Source of the DNA: JBAXQQ01 sp037131695
GTDB lineage: Bacteria > Armatimonadota > Hebobacteria > CAIYQO01
Assembly (NCBI GenBank): GCA_964638715.1
Contig: CAZWZF010000012.1
Span: forward strand, 42,329-106,328
Direction: 5' to 3'
DNA length: 64,000 bases
Positions within the stretch are counted from its first letter, which is position 1. Each line of letters begins with the position of its first letter. Of the stretch, positions 6,788 through 15,365 are shown one piece after another. The notes under the pieces were generated by a model. It made no database searches and was not told the DNA's origin. It saw only the letters and a list, made by a program, of their open reading frames with translations. The translations under genes were made by a program, and so were the position numbers.

Positions 6788-9517
6788 ATGTATGACATAC
6801 GCGAGAATGAACACCAGGAGTTATTTACTTTAGGTGTTAACCCTACCAAGCCTATTGATATTTTTATCCCCAGTCCGCTGGGACGGCTGGCTTATTTCGT
6901 ATTCGTACGGGTGCCAAAAGCTGACGTTGCGCGATTATCCGGCGTGTCGATGCACGTTAATGTCGGTGGATTGCGTACCGAGGATTATGATATTGCTGCT
7001 GGCGAAGGCGCGGCGAACCCGGCGGTTATCCCGTCAATTGACCCGCAGCTTGCCTGGTTCTGCCCCGGCATGATATCAGTATCCCGCGGCAACGGTAGTC
7101 TCACCTTCAATAATTGGCCTGCCGATATTACCTCAGCGGAATTATTGATCTGCACCTGGCCGCGATTTATCGCCAATGGTCAGGCTGATGAGTGGATTGC
7201 CGGTCAGGTTGACCAGACATGGGCACCCACCGGCGTGCCATTAGGCGGCATCGGCGGCGGTCGGGTAGATATCTGCCGTGACGGGCGGTTCCGCAATTTC
7301 AGCATGAATAACAACCAGGACTGCCCGTTGGAAAACCCGGACGGCCTACCCGGCGCATATATGGCCATCAGCGAAGATGACACCACTGTTGACATCGCAA
7401 CTCGTCCTATCGTCCCCGGTCACCTGGCATGTAAAAAGATTGATTACACCCCGCGATTCCCGCAAGCAACATTGAAAGTTGGCGATATTTTAGAAGGCAT
7501 TAATGTCGCTGTCACCTTGTCCGGGACATTGACACCACAGGATCTGGTTCACGCCAGCATTCCCGGGTTCATTGTTCGTTGGGCAATTACTAACAATAGC
7601 GATTCCCCCCGCACCATCACTTGCCGCATGGGCTGGCCCAACGTTATCGGCATCGGCGGCGGTGTAGCCAAGGCAGAGAGCAAAATCGGTTATGGCGACG
7701 GATATTACCACCATTACGACGACCCTGCCGGACGAGAAATATCCACCGAAAAAATCAGCGATAATATCACCGCACTGCGATATACCGGCACCCCGAATCA
7801 GACATACTTGTCGGCATTCGGCGATCATTACCTGGGTACAATTATCAGCAAACAAACTTCTATCGCAACAATTTCTATAGCTGATACCGGCGAATTAAGT
7901 ACCACTATCACTATCCCCGCAGGTGCAACAGTCGCCACCGATATGGCTGTTGTAGCTGCAATGCCAAACTGGGTTGATTCCCTCAGCGTCGACCTGGGCA
8001 TGTATTGGCAGAATAATTTCAAAGATGGTGCAGATATGCTGGCGGAATTATTAAATAATGCGGATAATATTCTCGCGGAAATCGGCTCGTTATCTGCCTT
8101 GCTTGATGATAGCACCTTGCCGGATTGGCTATGCGAACGCCTGAGCAACTGTAATTATCCGCTGGTATCAAACAGCGTATTTACCCGTGCCGGCAAGTTC
8201 AGCGTAAATGAAGGTCCGACGGAGATGGCAGGAACCTACGGCACCATCGACCAACGTTTGGCGGCGCATCCGTCAACGCAACTGCTTTTCCCACAACTTA
8301 ATGATACCGAGTTAAGCCTATTTGCCGCTATCCAGGGTGATGACGGCGGTATCCAGCACGACCTGGGCGGCGGGCATCTCAGCCGCACAGCAGGTTCGAT
8401 AAACTGGCCGGACTTAACCTGTTCATTCATCATCCAGACCGCGCGCCATGCCTGGAGCACCGGCGACGCGAAGTTTGAAAAAGATATGTTCCCGCGCGCA
8501 AAACGCGCATTGTTGAAACATGCAAAATGGGCTGACGAAGGCGATGGCGTGGCACAGGTCGGCGACGGACTGGGAACCAGTTATGACGGTTATCACTATT
8601 TTGGCACCACCGGCTACATGGCGACCCTGTGGCTGGCTGCCCTGGCAATATACGAGCGATGGTCAGCCAAGATGGGCGATGACAGCCTGAATGACGACGT
8701 GAAACGCTGGCGGCAAGCGGCAATTGCCCGCCTGAACGCCGATCTCTGGAACGGTGAATATTTCATCGCCTACGGCAGTGTGAACGGGGTAAAACGCGAT
8801 ACCTGCCACGCCGGACAGGTTGCAGGCCAAGTATTCAACCGCATGCTTACAGGCACAGATGTATTGGACACCAAACAACTGCTGTCATGCATCAACGCGG
8901 TTGTCACGCAAAATGGCAATGGCCGCTTCAACGTGCCGCCGGACGAAGTTGGCACCGATGGCGCGGAAGCCGTAGAATATGGCTGGCTCCCCTACGTCGA
9001 AGGTTTCATGATGACAGCAGTCGCATCGGTAAATGACCCGCGCATGATGCCAATCTGGCAGCGGATGATGGCGTCGGTTGACGACAGCCACCGCCACCCC
9101 TGCGATACCCGGTTGATGTACCGCCCCAACGGCGAATTAAGCTGGGGAACCTACTACATGACCGCCCCGGCAAGCTGGCTGGTCTACGACGCCTGGCTCG
9201 ATTTCTTCTACACTGCGGAAGATGGCGCACTGCGCCTACGCGCTGAAAATGACGGCAGATTCCCGATAGTCCACCCGAACTTCTGGGCAACAGCCACCAT
9301 TAAAGAAGGCACCATTTCCCTGCAAATCCAGCGTGTATTCAAAACCGGCAACACCATCACCCAACTGGAAATACCAGCCGGCAGCACCGCCCAAACCGCC
9401 GATTGTATAAACATGAAGGCCGCAGGTAAAGTCGGCGATTACACCAGATATGAACTGCCGGAAGCTTTTAAAATCAAGGTTGGCGAAGTGTTGAGTTGGC
9501 GGGTTGTTAAGGGGTAA
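6788..9517 (+). CDS. GH116-family beta-glucosidase/glucosylceramidase-like enzyme
   Basis: 909 residues. The segment APTGVPLGGIGGG (about 145-158) followed by a beta-sandwich and an (alpha/alpha)6 barrel is the GH116 pattern (relatives of GBA2 and thermophilic beta-glucosidases). The acid/base candidate is Asp-600 in GTSYDGYHYFG, and the nucleophile is probably a Glu in VNEGPTEMAG (residues 475-479). The HDLGGGHL and WPDLTCSFIIQ stretches are also typical of the barrel. No signal peptide is visible, so the enzyme probably acts on imported glycosides. It lies just downstream of the toxin-antitoxin-like cassette and is convergent with the GntR/LacI repressor; a palindrome pair separates their ends. 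Whether that repressor controls it is unknown. Confidence 0.85.
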   Translation: MYDIRENEHQELFTLGVNPTKPIDIFIPSPLGRLAYFVFVRVPKADVARLSGVSMHVNVGGLRTEDYDIAAGEGAANPAVIPSIDPQLAWFCPGMISVSRGNGSLTFNNWPADITSAELLICTWPRFIANGQADEWIAGQVDQTWAPTGVPLGGIGGGRVDICRDGRFRNFSMNNNQDCPLENPDGLPGAYMAISEDDTTVDIATRPIVPGHLACKKIDYTPRFPQATLKVGDILEGINVAVTLSGTLTPQDLVHASIPGFIVRWAITNNSDSPRTITCRMGWPNVIGIGGGVAKAESKIGYGDGYYHHYDDPAGREISTEKISDNITALRYTGTPNQTYLSAFGDHYLGTIISKQTSIATISIADTGELSTTITIPAGATVATDMAVVAAMPNWVDSLSVDLGMYWQNNFKDGADMLAELLNNADNILAEIGSLSALLDDSTLPDWLCERLSNCNYPLVSNSVFTRAGKFSVNEGPTEMAGTYGTIDQRLAAHPSTQLLFPQLNDTELSLFAAIQGDDGGIQHDLGGGHLSRTAGSINWPDLTCSFIIQTARHAWSTGDAKFEKDMFPRAKRALLKHAKWADEGDGVAQVGDGLGTSYDGYHYFGTTGYMATLWLAALAIYERWSAKMGDDSLNDDVKRWRQAAIARLNADLWNGEYFIAYGSVNGVKRDTCHAGQVAGQVFNRMLTGTDVLDTKQLLSCINAVVTQNGNGRFNVPPDEVGTDGAEAVEYGWLPYVEGFMMTAVASVNDPRMMPIWQRMMASVDDSHRHPCDTRLMYRPNGELSWGTYYMTAPASWLVYDAWLDFFYTAEDGALRLRAENDGRFPIVHPNFWATATIKEGTISLQIQRVFKTGNTITQLEIPAGSTAQTADCINMKAAGKVGDYTRYELPEAFKIKVGEVLSWRVVKG

Positions 9518-9563
9518 GTTAAATATATTAACATGGATGAGCAGATAAGCAGAATAAATTTTA

Positions 9564-9634
9564 GGGGTAGGTTTTGCCTGTCCCTTGTTTGCTAATAATA
9601 TATGCAAAAAGGGGCAGGTTTAGAACCTGCCCCT
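9564..9634. terminator. Paired palindromes between convergent genes, type E
   Basis: AGGGGCAGGTT (9610-9620), TAG loop, then its exact complement to 9634 forms an 11-bp hairpin. A degenerate inverted partner of the same palindrome (GGGGTAGG...CCTGTCCC) is at 9564-9584. It sits between the GH116 and repressor genes, so it may end transcription from both sides. The architecture is the same as the type B, C and D repeats. Confidence 0.6.
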
Positions 9635-9692
9635 ACGCAATTACATTTTATCATTCCACTGTAATTTGCAATTTCCAATTTTTAATTTGCAA

Positions 9693-10751
9693 TTACTTAA
9701 CCGGTGCCGGTCCTGTGCTTTCGCGGACTACCAGTTTTGATGATACTTTGGTGTAGCCGTATTGCTGGTTACCGTCGAGGGCGTCTACCACTGCCTGGCT
9801 GATTGCCTGCGCCATGCCTTCGGGGTTCATTGATACTGTCGTTAATGGCGGGTGGCATTCCTGCGCCCAGGGGGTGTCGAAACGGCCAACGATTGATACA
9901 TCCTGCGGTACATGGATGCCGTGCTGGTGCAGTTGTATGAGGGTTTTAAAGGCAACAGAGTCATTCTGGTCCCAGAACGCGGTGACGCCATCTTCTTTTA
10001 TCAATTTCACCAGACCATCAATTACTGACGAATGGTAATATGGTATTAGTTCCATACCGGCCATGCGGAATAAATCTTCCGCCTGTTCCAGCAATTCATG
10101 GTAAACGTTGCAGATTTCATAATCGGTATTGCCGGCAACACAGGCGACTTTTTTGTGGCCTAATTCGCGCAGGTGATTCATCACCAGACCGGCGGATTGC
10201 CAGTGATTATATAAAATGTGCCATTCCCCTACCTTTGGCGAGGACGAAAAGTGGTCGAACATCACCAATACATGTTTTGGGAAGCGGTCTAATATATTAA
10301 GGAATAAGTCCTGATTGGTGAACATGTGGCCGTCTGATGACAGCACTACCAGAATTTCAGGCGGACGGCGCTTGAGCAATAACGAGGAGATCCAATCGCT
10401 GGCAGCCACCAAGTCTTTGCTGACCGGAACCATGTCAACGTCAACGTCGGCGTTGCGCAATGCGGTACATACCAGTTCCTGCAGCATCTGGTTGGTGTGA
10501 ATATCGCGGGATGCCAATACACAAACGCGGCCGCGTGATGGCCGTGCTATAACCATGGTGCCATAACGCTTGATACGCTGAACCACACCCTCGCGAGCAA
10601 GTTCGGTCAAGGCGCGACGCATAGTTTCGGTACTGCATGAGGCAGTAACTGCAAGGTCTTCAACCGAAGGCAGTTGAGATTGAATAGGATATTGTCCTGT
10701 TCTTACGCCATTGCAGATAATAGTTTTAGCCTGTTCAACCAGTGTAGCCAC
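9693..10751 (-). CDS. GntR/LacI hybrid transcriptional repressor (AraR-like architecture)
   Basis: 352 residues from the GTG at 10751, chosen because AAGGAG lies six bases upstream; a longer ORF from 10826 would start inside the promoter. Residues 1-75 form a GntR winged helix (LPSVEDLAVTASCSTETMRR, then EGVVQRIKRYGTMVI). The rest resembles a LacI/periplasmic-binding-protein sensor (SLLLKRRPPEILVVLSSDGH, ELGHKKVACVAG, GVTAFWDQND, VPQDVSIVGRFDTP). By family it should bind a sugar or sugar derivative and release DNA. It has its own promoter and a flanking palindrome, suggesting autoregulation. Probable targets are the nearby glycosidase genes, but no second copy of the palindrome was found there by eye. 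Confidence 0.88.
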   Translation of the reverse strand: MATLVEQAKTIICNGVRTGQYPIQSQLPSVEDLAVTASCSTETMRRALTELAREGVVQRIKRYGTMVIARPSRGRVCVLASRDIHTNQMLQELVCTALRNADVDVDMVPVSKDLVAASDWISSLLLKRRPPEILVVLSSDGHMFTNQDLFLNILDRFPKHVLVMFDHFSSSPKVGEWHILYNHWQSAGLVMNHLRELGHKKVACVAGNTDYEICNVYHELLEQAEDLFRMAGMELIPYYHSSVIDGLVKLIKEDGVTAFWDQNDSVAFKTLIQLHQHGIHVPQDVSIVGRFDTPWAQECHPPLTTVSMNPEGMAQAISQAVVDALDGNQQYGYTKVSSKLVVRESTGPAPVK

Positions 10752-10794
10752 ATCTGTCTCCTTGTAAGTTGTGATATTAGCTCTTATTAAGTAA

Positions 10795-10823
10795 ATAATA
10801 TCGTTTATTTTTATAGGTGTCAA
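10795..10823 (-). promoter_or_regulatory. Sigma-70-type promoter of the GntR/LacI repressor gene
   Basis: On the minus strand TTGACA (10823-10818) and TATTAT (10800-10795) are separated by 17 bases. Transcription would begin near 10788, about 37 bases before the GTG start at 10751. Confidence 0.75.
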
Positions 10824-10825
10824 CA

Positions 10826-10843
10826 ATTATATGTACACATAAT
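10826..10843. promoter_or_regulatory. 18-bp near-perfect palindrome, candidate repressor operator
   Basis: ATTATATGT/ACACATAAT is symmetric except for one base pair and has a TGTACA core. AraR-type GntR/LacI hybrids are known to bind TGTACG-TACA-like palindromes, which makes this a plausible operator. It ends two bases upstream of the -35 box of the repressor promoter. Confidence 0.55.
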
Positions 10844-10879
10844 GAAATTTTTAGAAAAAAGTTTCATAAAAACAACAAA

Positions 10880-10905
10880 ATGCCCGATATTCACATATCG
10901 GGCAT
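10880..10905 (-). terminator. Rho-independent terminator of dapL
   Basis: ATGCCCGATAT (10880-10890) pairs with 10895-10905 around a TCAC loop. On the minus strand the hairpin is followed by TTTTGTTGTTTTT, and it lies 29 bases past the dapL stop. On the plus strand TCATTTTTG follows, so it could work both ways. Confidence 0.8.
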
Positions 10906-10933
10906 CATTTTTGTAATAATATTCAATTTTATA

Positions 10934-12112
10934 CTATTTAAGATTTTTAAATCTTCTCATCGCTTCTATCACATTGTCATGGTTGCCAAATGCTGTCAGA
11001 CGGAAGAAACCTTCACCGTTGGCGCCGAATCCTGCGCCGGGAGTTCCTACAACATTGGCATTTGCCAGCAGGTAGTCAAAGAACTCCCATGATGACATGC
11101 CGTCCGGGCATTTCAGCCAGATATACGGAGAATTTTCGCCGCCGCAGAACCAAATGCCCATTTCACGTAAAGTATCAGCGATAACCTTCGAGTTTGTCAT
11201 GTAGTAGCTGATTGCATCGCGAGTCTGCTGCTGGCCTTCTGGTGTGAATACCGCTTCGGCGCCGCGCTGGACTATATATGGAACGCCATTAAACTTTGTG
11301 GTCTGCCTGCGCAGCCACAGCTTATTCAGGCTCACATTGTTTCTCATCAATTCTTTCGGCACAACTGTATAACCGCAGCGAGTACCGGTAAAGCCGGCAG
11401 TTTTTGATAATGAAGAGAACTCGATAGCGCAATTCTTTGCACCGTCAATTTGATAAATTGATGTCGGCAAAGTGCTGTCAGCAATAAACGCTTCATAAGC
11501 CGCGTCAAAAAGGATAATCGCGTCATTTTTAATGGCATAATCAACCCAGCTTTTCAACTGTTCGCGATTGTATACCGCTCCGGTGGGATTATTGGGTGAG
11601 CAAAGATAGATAATGTCTGCCGTCACATCGTCGTCCGGCATAGGCAGAAAATTATTTGCTGCACTGCCGTCCATAAATGCGATTTTTCTGCCAGCCATGA
11701 TATTAGTGTCAACATAAACCGGGTAAACCGGGTCCGGCACCAAAATCGCATTATCTACATCAAATATATCGAGAATATTCCCCAGGTCGCTTTTCGCACC
11801 ATCAGAAATAAACACATCATTTTCATCGAAATCTACATCCTTCAGAGAATAGTAGTCTGCAACCGCTTTGCGCAAGAACGCATAACCCTGTTCCTCGCCA
11901 TAGCCGCGAAAATATTCTGCTATACCCATTTCTTCAGATGCTTTTTTCATTGCGTCGACAACCACAGGAGCAAGCGGCAGCGTAACGTCGCCGATTCCCA
12001 ATCGGATTACATTTTTATCCGGATTAGCGGATTTATACTCGTTGACTTTTCTGGCAATGGTTGAGAAGAGATAACTGTCCTTCAAATTAAGGTAATTATT
12101 ATTAATTTTCAT
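10934..12112 (-). CDS. dapL: LL-diaminopimelate aminotransferase
   Basis: 392 residues. A PLP-dependent fold-type I aminotransferase that converts tetrahydrodipicolinate directly to LL-2,6-diaminopimelate, feeding lysine and peptidoglycan synthesis and bypassing DapD/DapC/DapE. Family hallmarks are VIRLGIGDVTLPL (35-47), YFRGYGEEQGY (67-77), YLCSPNNPTGAVY (169-181) and the PLP-binding Lys-237 in SSLSKTAGFTGTRCGY. The start at 12112 (MKINNNYLNL) matches the family N-terminus and has GGGGAA just upstream; the ORF extension to 12208 is not expected. It is separated from the ABC operon upstream by a terminator, so it is probably transcribed alone. This pathway is typical of Armatimonadota, Lentisphaerae, Chlamydiae and others. 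Confidence 0.95.
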   Translation of the reverse strand: MKINNNYLNLKDSYLFSTIARKVNEYKSANPDKNVIRLGIGDVTLPLAPVVVDAMKKASEEMGIAEYFRGYGEEQGYAFLRKAVADYYSLKDVDFDENDVFISDGAKSDLGNILDIFDVDNAILVPDPVYPVYVDTNIMAGRKIAFMDGSAANNFLPMPDDDVTADIIYLCSPNNPTGAVYNREQLKSWVDYAIKNDAIILFDAAYEAFIADSTLPTSIYQIDGAKNCAIEFSSLSKTAGFTGTRCGYTVVPKELMRNNVSLNKLWLRRQTTKFNGVPYIVQRGAEAVFTPEGQQQTRDAISYYMTNSKVIADTLREMGIWFCGGENSPYIWLKCPDGMSSWEFFDYLLANANVVGTPGAGFGANGEGFFRLTAFGNHDNVIEAMRRFKNLK

Positions 12113-12232
12113 TATTCCCCATAACCGGATATCGCTACCAAGCGGCATCCGCAAAGTTAGTTTTATTCGCGAAGGTATTATACTATTTTTAAACAGCTTT
12201 GACATCATCCGAGGTGAAGAAGAGAGAAGAGA

Positions 12233-12269
12233 GTGGTTGTATTGGAGGTTATTATTTCAATACAACCAC
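12233..12269. repeat. 12-bp inverted repeat
   Basis: GTGGTTGTATTG (12233-12244) is exactly complementary to 12258-12269 with a 13-base loop. It lies between dapL and the ABC operon and has no T-run on either side, so it is only a possible secondary hairpin. Confidence 0.4.
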
Positions 12270-12300
12270 CCCTGCATATAATTATGGTCATTGCAATTAT

Positions 12301-12334
12301 ATAAAAAACACCCAGTATTTAAATACAAGGTGTC
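12301..12334 (-). terminator. Terminator of the seven-gene membrane operon
   Basis: Read on the minus strand, ACACC, a GTATTTAAATAC inner stem and GGTGT form a hairpin followed by TTTTTTAT. It lies about 90 bases past the end of the last operon gene (stop at 12421). A degenerate pyrimidine-rich palindromic stretch (12380-12420) lies between. Confidence 0.7.
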
Positions 12335-12420
12335 TATTTTATAATAATATTCGTTTTTAACTATAAAATTAAAATAATAAATCTCCCCCTTTCCTTTGGA
12401 GAGGATGTCGGGGGGTGAGG

Positions 12421-13152
12421 TCATTCTCCCATGCTTCCAGTGTCAATCTGTACGTTTGCCCTTTCTTCCAGACGGTCGAGTTTACCGTCGCGAATCCAGG
12501 CTATGCGGTCGCTGATATTCAGCATCTTCACGTCATGGGTGGCGGTAATGATAGTAATATTCAAATCATCCTGCAATTGCTTCAACAGGTTAATTACTTC
12601 TTCACCGGTTTTGCTGTCAAGGTTGCCAGTTGGTTCATCCGCCAAAATAATGGCGGGAGAGTTTGCAAGGGCGCGGGCGATGGCGACGCGCTGCATTTGA
12701 CCGCCGGATAGCTGCATTGGCAGATGGTCGATACGATGCCCCAGGCCTACCTGGGTCAAAATCTTCGTTGCTTTTTCATTAGCTTCATCTTTCGGGGTAT
12801 TTTTCAGGATCATTGGCAATGCTACATTTTCCAGCGCGGTCATAACCATAATCAAGTTATACGATTGGAAAATATAGCCGATAGTGTTACAGCGAATCCA
12901 TGCCTGGCGTGCCTCTGGTAATGAAAAAAGGTCTTCTCCCATAAACTCGATATTTCCACTGGTGGGGATATCAAGTGCGCCGATCATATTAAAAAAAGTT
13001 GATTTCCCAGAACCAGATGGACCCATGATAGACAGGTACTCACCTTCATAGATATCCAGAGATACCCCTTTGAGTGCCCATACTTCTTCATCACCCATCA
13101 TATATTTGCGCTTCACATCGTTGGCGCGGATAATAATCTTGTCTTTTTTCAT
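12421..13152 (-). CDS. ABC transporter ATP-binding protein (MacB/LolD type), ATPase 2
   Basis: 243 residues, a complete nucleotide-binding domain. Walker A GPSGSGKS is at 44-51, signature LSGGQMQRVA at 148-157 and Walker B IILADEPTG about 168-176. MGDEEVWALKGVSLDI at the start is the LolD/MacB-type opening. Such ATPases drive FtsX-type permeases that act mechanically across the membrane rather than transporting through a channel. It is the last gene of the seven-gene operon and overlaps the PqqD-like gene by four bases. It is closely related to the ATPase two genes upstream, so the pair may form a heterodimer serving the FtsX proteins. Confidence 0.92.
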   Translation of the reverse strand: MKKDKIIIRANDVKRKYMMGDEEVWALKGVSLDIYEGEYLSIMGPSGSGKSTFFNMIGALDIPTSGNIEFMGEDLFSLPEARQAWIRCNTIGYIFQSYNLIMVMTALENVALPMILKNTPKDEANEKATKILTQVGLGHRIDHLPMQLSGGQMQRVAIARALANSPAIILADEPTGNLDSKTGEEVINLLKQLQDDLNITIITATHDVKMLNISDRIAWIRDGKLDRLEERANVQIDTGSMGE

Positions 13153-13541
13153 TTCAACTTGTCCCCGGTTGCAGATGCCGGCACTTTCAGCAAAATCATC
13201 TGCATCTGCATTAGTTTTTTAGTGAAAAGTATCACTGCCTGTTCTATTTCCTCGCGCGATTTATCGAATTTAGCGTTCATTTTATCGATAATCTGCCGTA
13301 AATTAGTTTTGCCGTCCACCAGCGAATAATACGCGGTGCCATATTCATCCAGTTCTATCTTGCGGCTGTAATCGTATCGCAGCCAGAGCACCACGTGCTT
13401 CAACATTCCCGACGGCTCCTGCGATAACCGCAAGTGCATCATGCCTTTGCTATCGTATTTTATCTCTAAATTATCCGGCTTTATCGGTATTACCGATAAC
13501 GGATTTTTTACAACCGGATATTCTTCTTGCTTTTTCGCCAT
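13149..13541 (-). CDS. PqqD-like peptide-binding protein
   Basis: 130 residues. The C-terminal half (DEYGTAYYSLVDGKTNLRQ, then IIDKMNAKFDKSREEIEQAV) has the winged-helix pattern of PqqD, the peptide chaperone/RiPP recognition element. The N-terminal 55 residues are an extension containing LEIKYDSKGMMHLRLSQEP and VVLWLRYDYSRK. In PQQ and RiPP pathways PqqD proteins hand a precursor peptide to a radical SAM enzyme, but no PqqA, PqqE or radical SAM gene is in the window. It is embedded between the two ATPase genes with 4- and 1-base overlaps, so translational coupling and a physical role with the transporter are likely. Confidence 0.75.
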   Translation of the reverse strand: MAKKQEEYPVVKNPLSVIPIKPDNLEIKYDSKGMMHLRLSQEPSGMLKHVVLWLRYDYSRKIELDEYGTAYYSLVDGKTNLRQIIDKMNAKFDKSREEIEQAVILFTKKLMQMQMILLKVPASATGDKLK

Positions 13542-14320
13542 TAGTGTATCTGTCCAACATCGATATCAAGTTCATCCGATGTGACAACCTTGCCAATTAA
13601 TCCGTCTTCAATCCAAACAATGCGGTCCGACCGCTTCAGCATTTTCAGGTCATGGGTGGCGGTAACAATCGTCACTCCCAGGTCATCCTTTAACCGGGCG
13701 AATAACTCGATGATTTCTTCACCGGTACGCAAGTCAAGGTTGGCAGTTGGTTCGTCTGCCAGAATGATAGCCGGTTCATTTGCCAGTGCGCGGGCAATAG
13801 CAAGACGCTGCTGCTGACCACCGGACATCTCCGCAGGTTTGTGCAACGCGCGGGTTTCCAATCCAACCAACGCCAATATTTCCAAAGCTTTTTCGCGGGC
13901 ATCCTCGCTGCTGACCCCGGCGAATGACATCGGCAGCATTACATTTTCCAGACAAGACATAACTTGAATAAGGTTGTATGACTGAAAGATGTATCCAACC
14001 TTACGGCAGCGCAGCCACGCCAATTCGTAAGGATCAAGCTGCGCAATATCTACCTGGTCAATATATACCTTGCCGGAAGTCGGTTTTGCCAAGCCGCCAA
14101 TCATGTTAAAAAAGGTAGTCTTACCCGAACCGGATGGTCCCATAATGGAGATATATTCACCGCGGATGATATCCATGGTCGCCCCGCGCAGCGCGTGGGT
14201 TTCCGAGTCGCCCATTCGGTAAATTTTCTTCACATCAACCGCGCGGATAATATATTCACCCGCGGTGGTATCTGCCGCTTTATCGAAAAAAGAATTCATA
14301 TTTTCAGTTGTAATAGCCAT
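13541..14320 (-). CDS. ABC transporter ATP-binding protein (MacB/LolD type), ATPase 1
   Basis: 259 residues with a 20-residue N-terminal extension before the nucleotide-binding domain. Walker A GPSGSGKT is at 61-68, followed by the Q-loop YIFQSYNL, signature MSGGQQQRLAIARAL and Walker B ADEPTANLD, with a conserved His in TATHD. All catalytic motifs are intact. It sits 13 bases after the FtsX permease gene and overlaps the PqqD-like gene by one base. It probably energises the FtsX permease and perhaps the FtsX half of the giant protein. Confidence 0.92.
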   Translation of the reverse strand: MAITTENMNSFFDKAADTTAGEYIIRAVDVKKIYRMGDSETHALRGATMDIIRGEYISIMGPSGSGKTTFFNMIGGLAKPTSGKVYIDQVDIAQLDPYELAWLRCRKVGYIFQSYNLIQVMSCLENVMLPMSFAGVSSEDAREKALEILALVGLETRALHKPAEMSGGQQQRLAIARALANEPAIILADEPTANLDLRTGEEIIELFARLKDDLGVTIVTATHDLKMLKRSDRIVWIEDGLIGKVVTSDELDIDVGQIH

Positions 14321-14333
14321 GAGTCAGTTCCTT

Positions 14334-15350
14334 TTATACGTTGCTTCGCAGTGCCATTGCCGGAATCATGCGGGCGGCAAAATTAGCCGGATATATCGCT
14401 GCCAGCATTGATAATAAAACGCCAGCAATCAGGGTGCCGAAAGAAGTTAACAACAGCAGCGGATAATCCATGGCGCCAAAAACGAGTTTCATGCCATACA
14501 TCGAGCCGAATGCTACCATCGGTACCAATACCCCGAGCAGCACCCCGAATATAGAGCCTACCAATCCGATAATACCGCTTTCCAATAAGAAGAGCCTGCG
14601 AATGAATACCGATAGCGCACCCAGGCACTTCATGGTTCCAATCTCTTTAAACCGTTCTGTCACCGACATCAACAGCGCGTTGGCAATACCGATAACAGTA
14701 ACCAGCAGAGAGATAGCCACCACCCAGATAGCACGTGCGGTATCTTCTTTCTGTTTTGCCTGCGCATTTACATCGGCAGCGGCTTGCGCGGTACCCATGT
14801 TCAGCATTTTAACACCAGTAGTATCACTGGCAAGATAATTTCTGTCACCTACAGTATCGATAACAATTGCCTGCTTCATACCGGCAGATAATTCTGCTAT
14901 TGACGACTTTAAATTTTTATCAGCACCCATGATAATGAGTAAATATGCATCTTTGCCAATTTCAGCAGATGTCGATGGCTTTAACCCCGGGATAATATCG
15001 CCGCAGACTCGTATTTCATCCGGATTTTTACTAACCAGCCATTCAACCAGCTTGGTTTCAGGCACTGTCAGTTTTCCAGATGCTACAATGCCGATTATCT
15101 TGCCTTTTGCATTGCCCATCTCACTGCCAACCAGAGTCGACATTAAGTTAACCTCAGCACGGATTTTCTGTTCGTTGGATACCGTGCGTTTAATCAACTC
15201 GCCGGTAATTACGTTCATCAGGAACGCAATGCCCAGCACCACGCCGGACAGTGTCACTAATGCCCGACCCAATCTTATTTTAATTCCCTGCAGTGTAATC
15301 TGCAGAACTATTTTCCACGGCAGGTTTACCTGTGTACCGATACGTTCCAT
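14334..15350 (-). CDS. FtsX/MacB-type ABC permease
   Basis: 338 residues with the FtsX layout: one N-terminal membrane segment (about 28-48, VTLSGVVLGIAFLMNVITGE), an extracytoplasmic domain (about 55-205) and three C-terminal segments starting AIWVVAISLLVTVIGIANAL. The motif SVTERFKEIGTMKCLGA just after the second membrane segment is the cytoplasmic coupling helix that contacts the ATPase. The extracytoplasmic domain is smaller than in MacB. It lies between the OPT-like and ATPase genes with 13- to 15-base gaps. Substrate unknown. Confidence 0.9.
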   Translation of the reverse strand: MERIGTQVNLPWKIVLQITLQGIKIRLGRALVTLSGVVLGIAFLMNVITGELIKRTVSNEQKIRAEVNLMSTLVGSEMGNAKGKIIGIVASGKLTVPETKLVEWLVSKNPDEIRVCGDIIPGLKPSTSAEIGKDAYLLIIMGADKNLKSSIAELSAGMKQAIVIDTVGDRNYLASDTTGVKMLNMGTAQAAADVNAQAKQKEDTARAIWVVAISLLVTVIGIANALLMSVTERFKEIGTMKCLGALSVFIRRLFLLESGIIGLVGSIFGVLLGVLVPMVAFGSMYGMKLVFGAMDYPLLLLTSFGTLIAGVLLSMLAAIYPANFAARMIPAMALRSNV

Positions 15351-15365
15351 AAAATTTCTCCCGTT

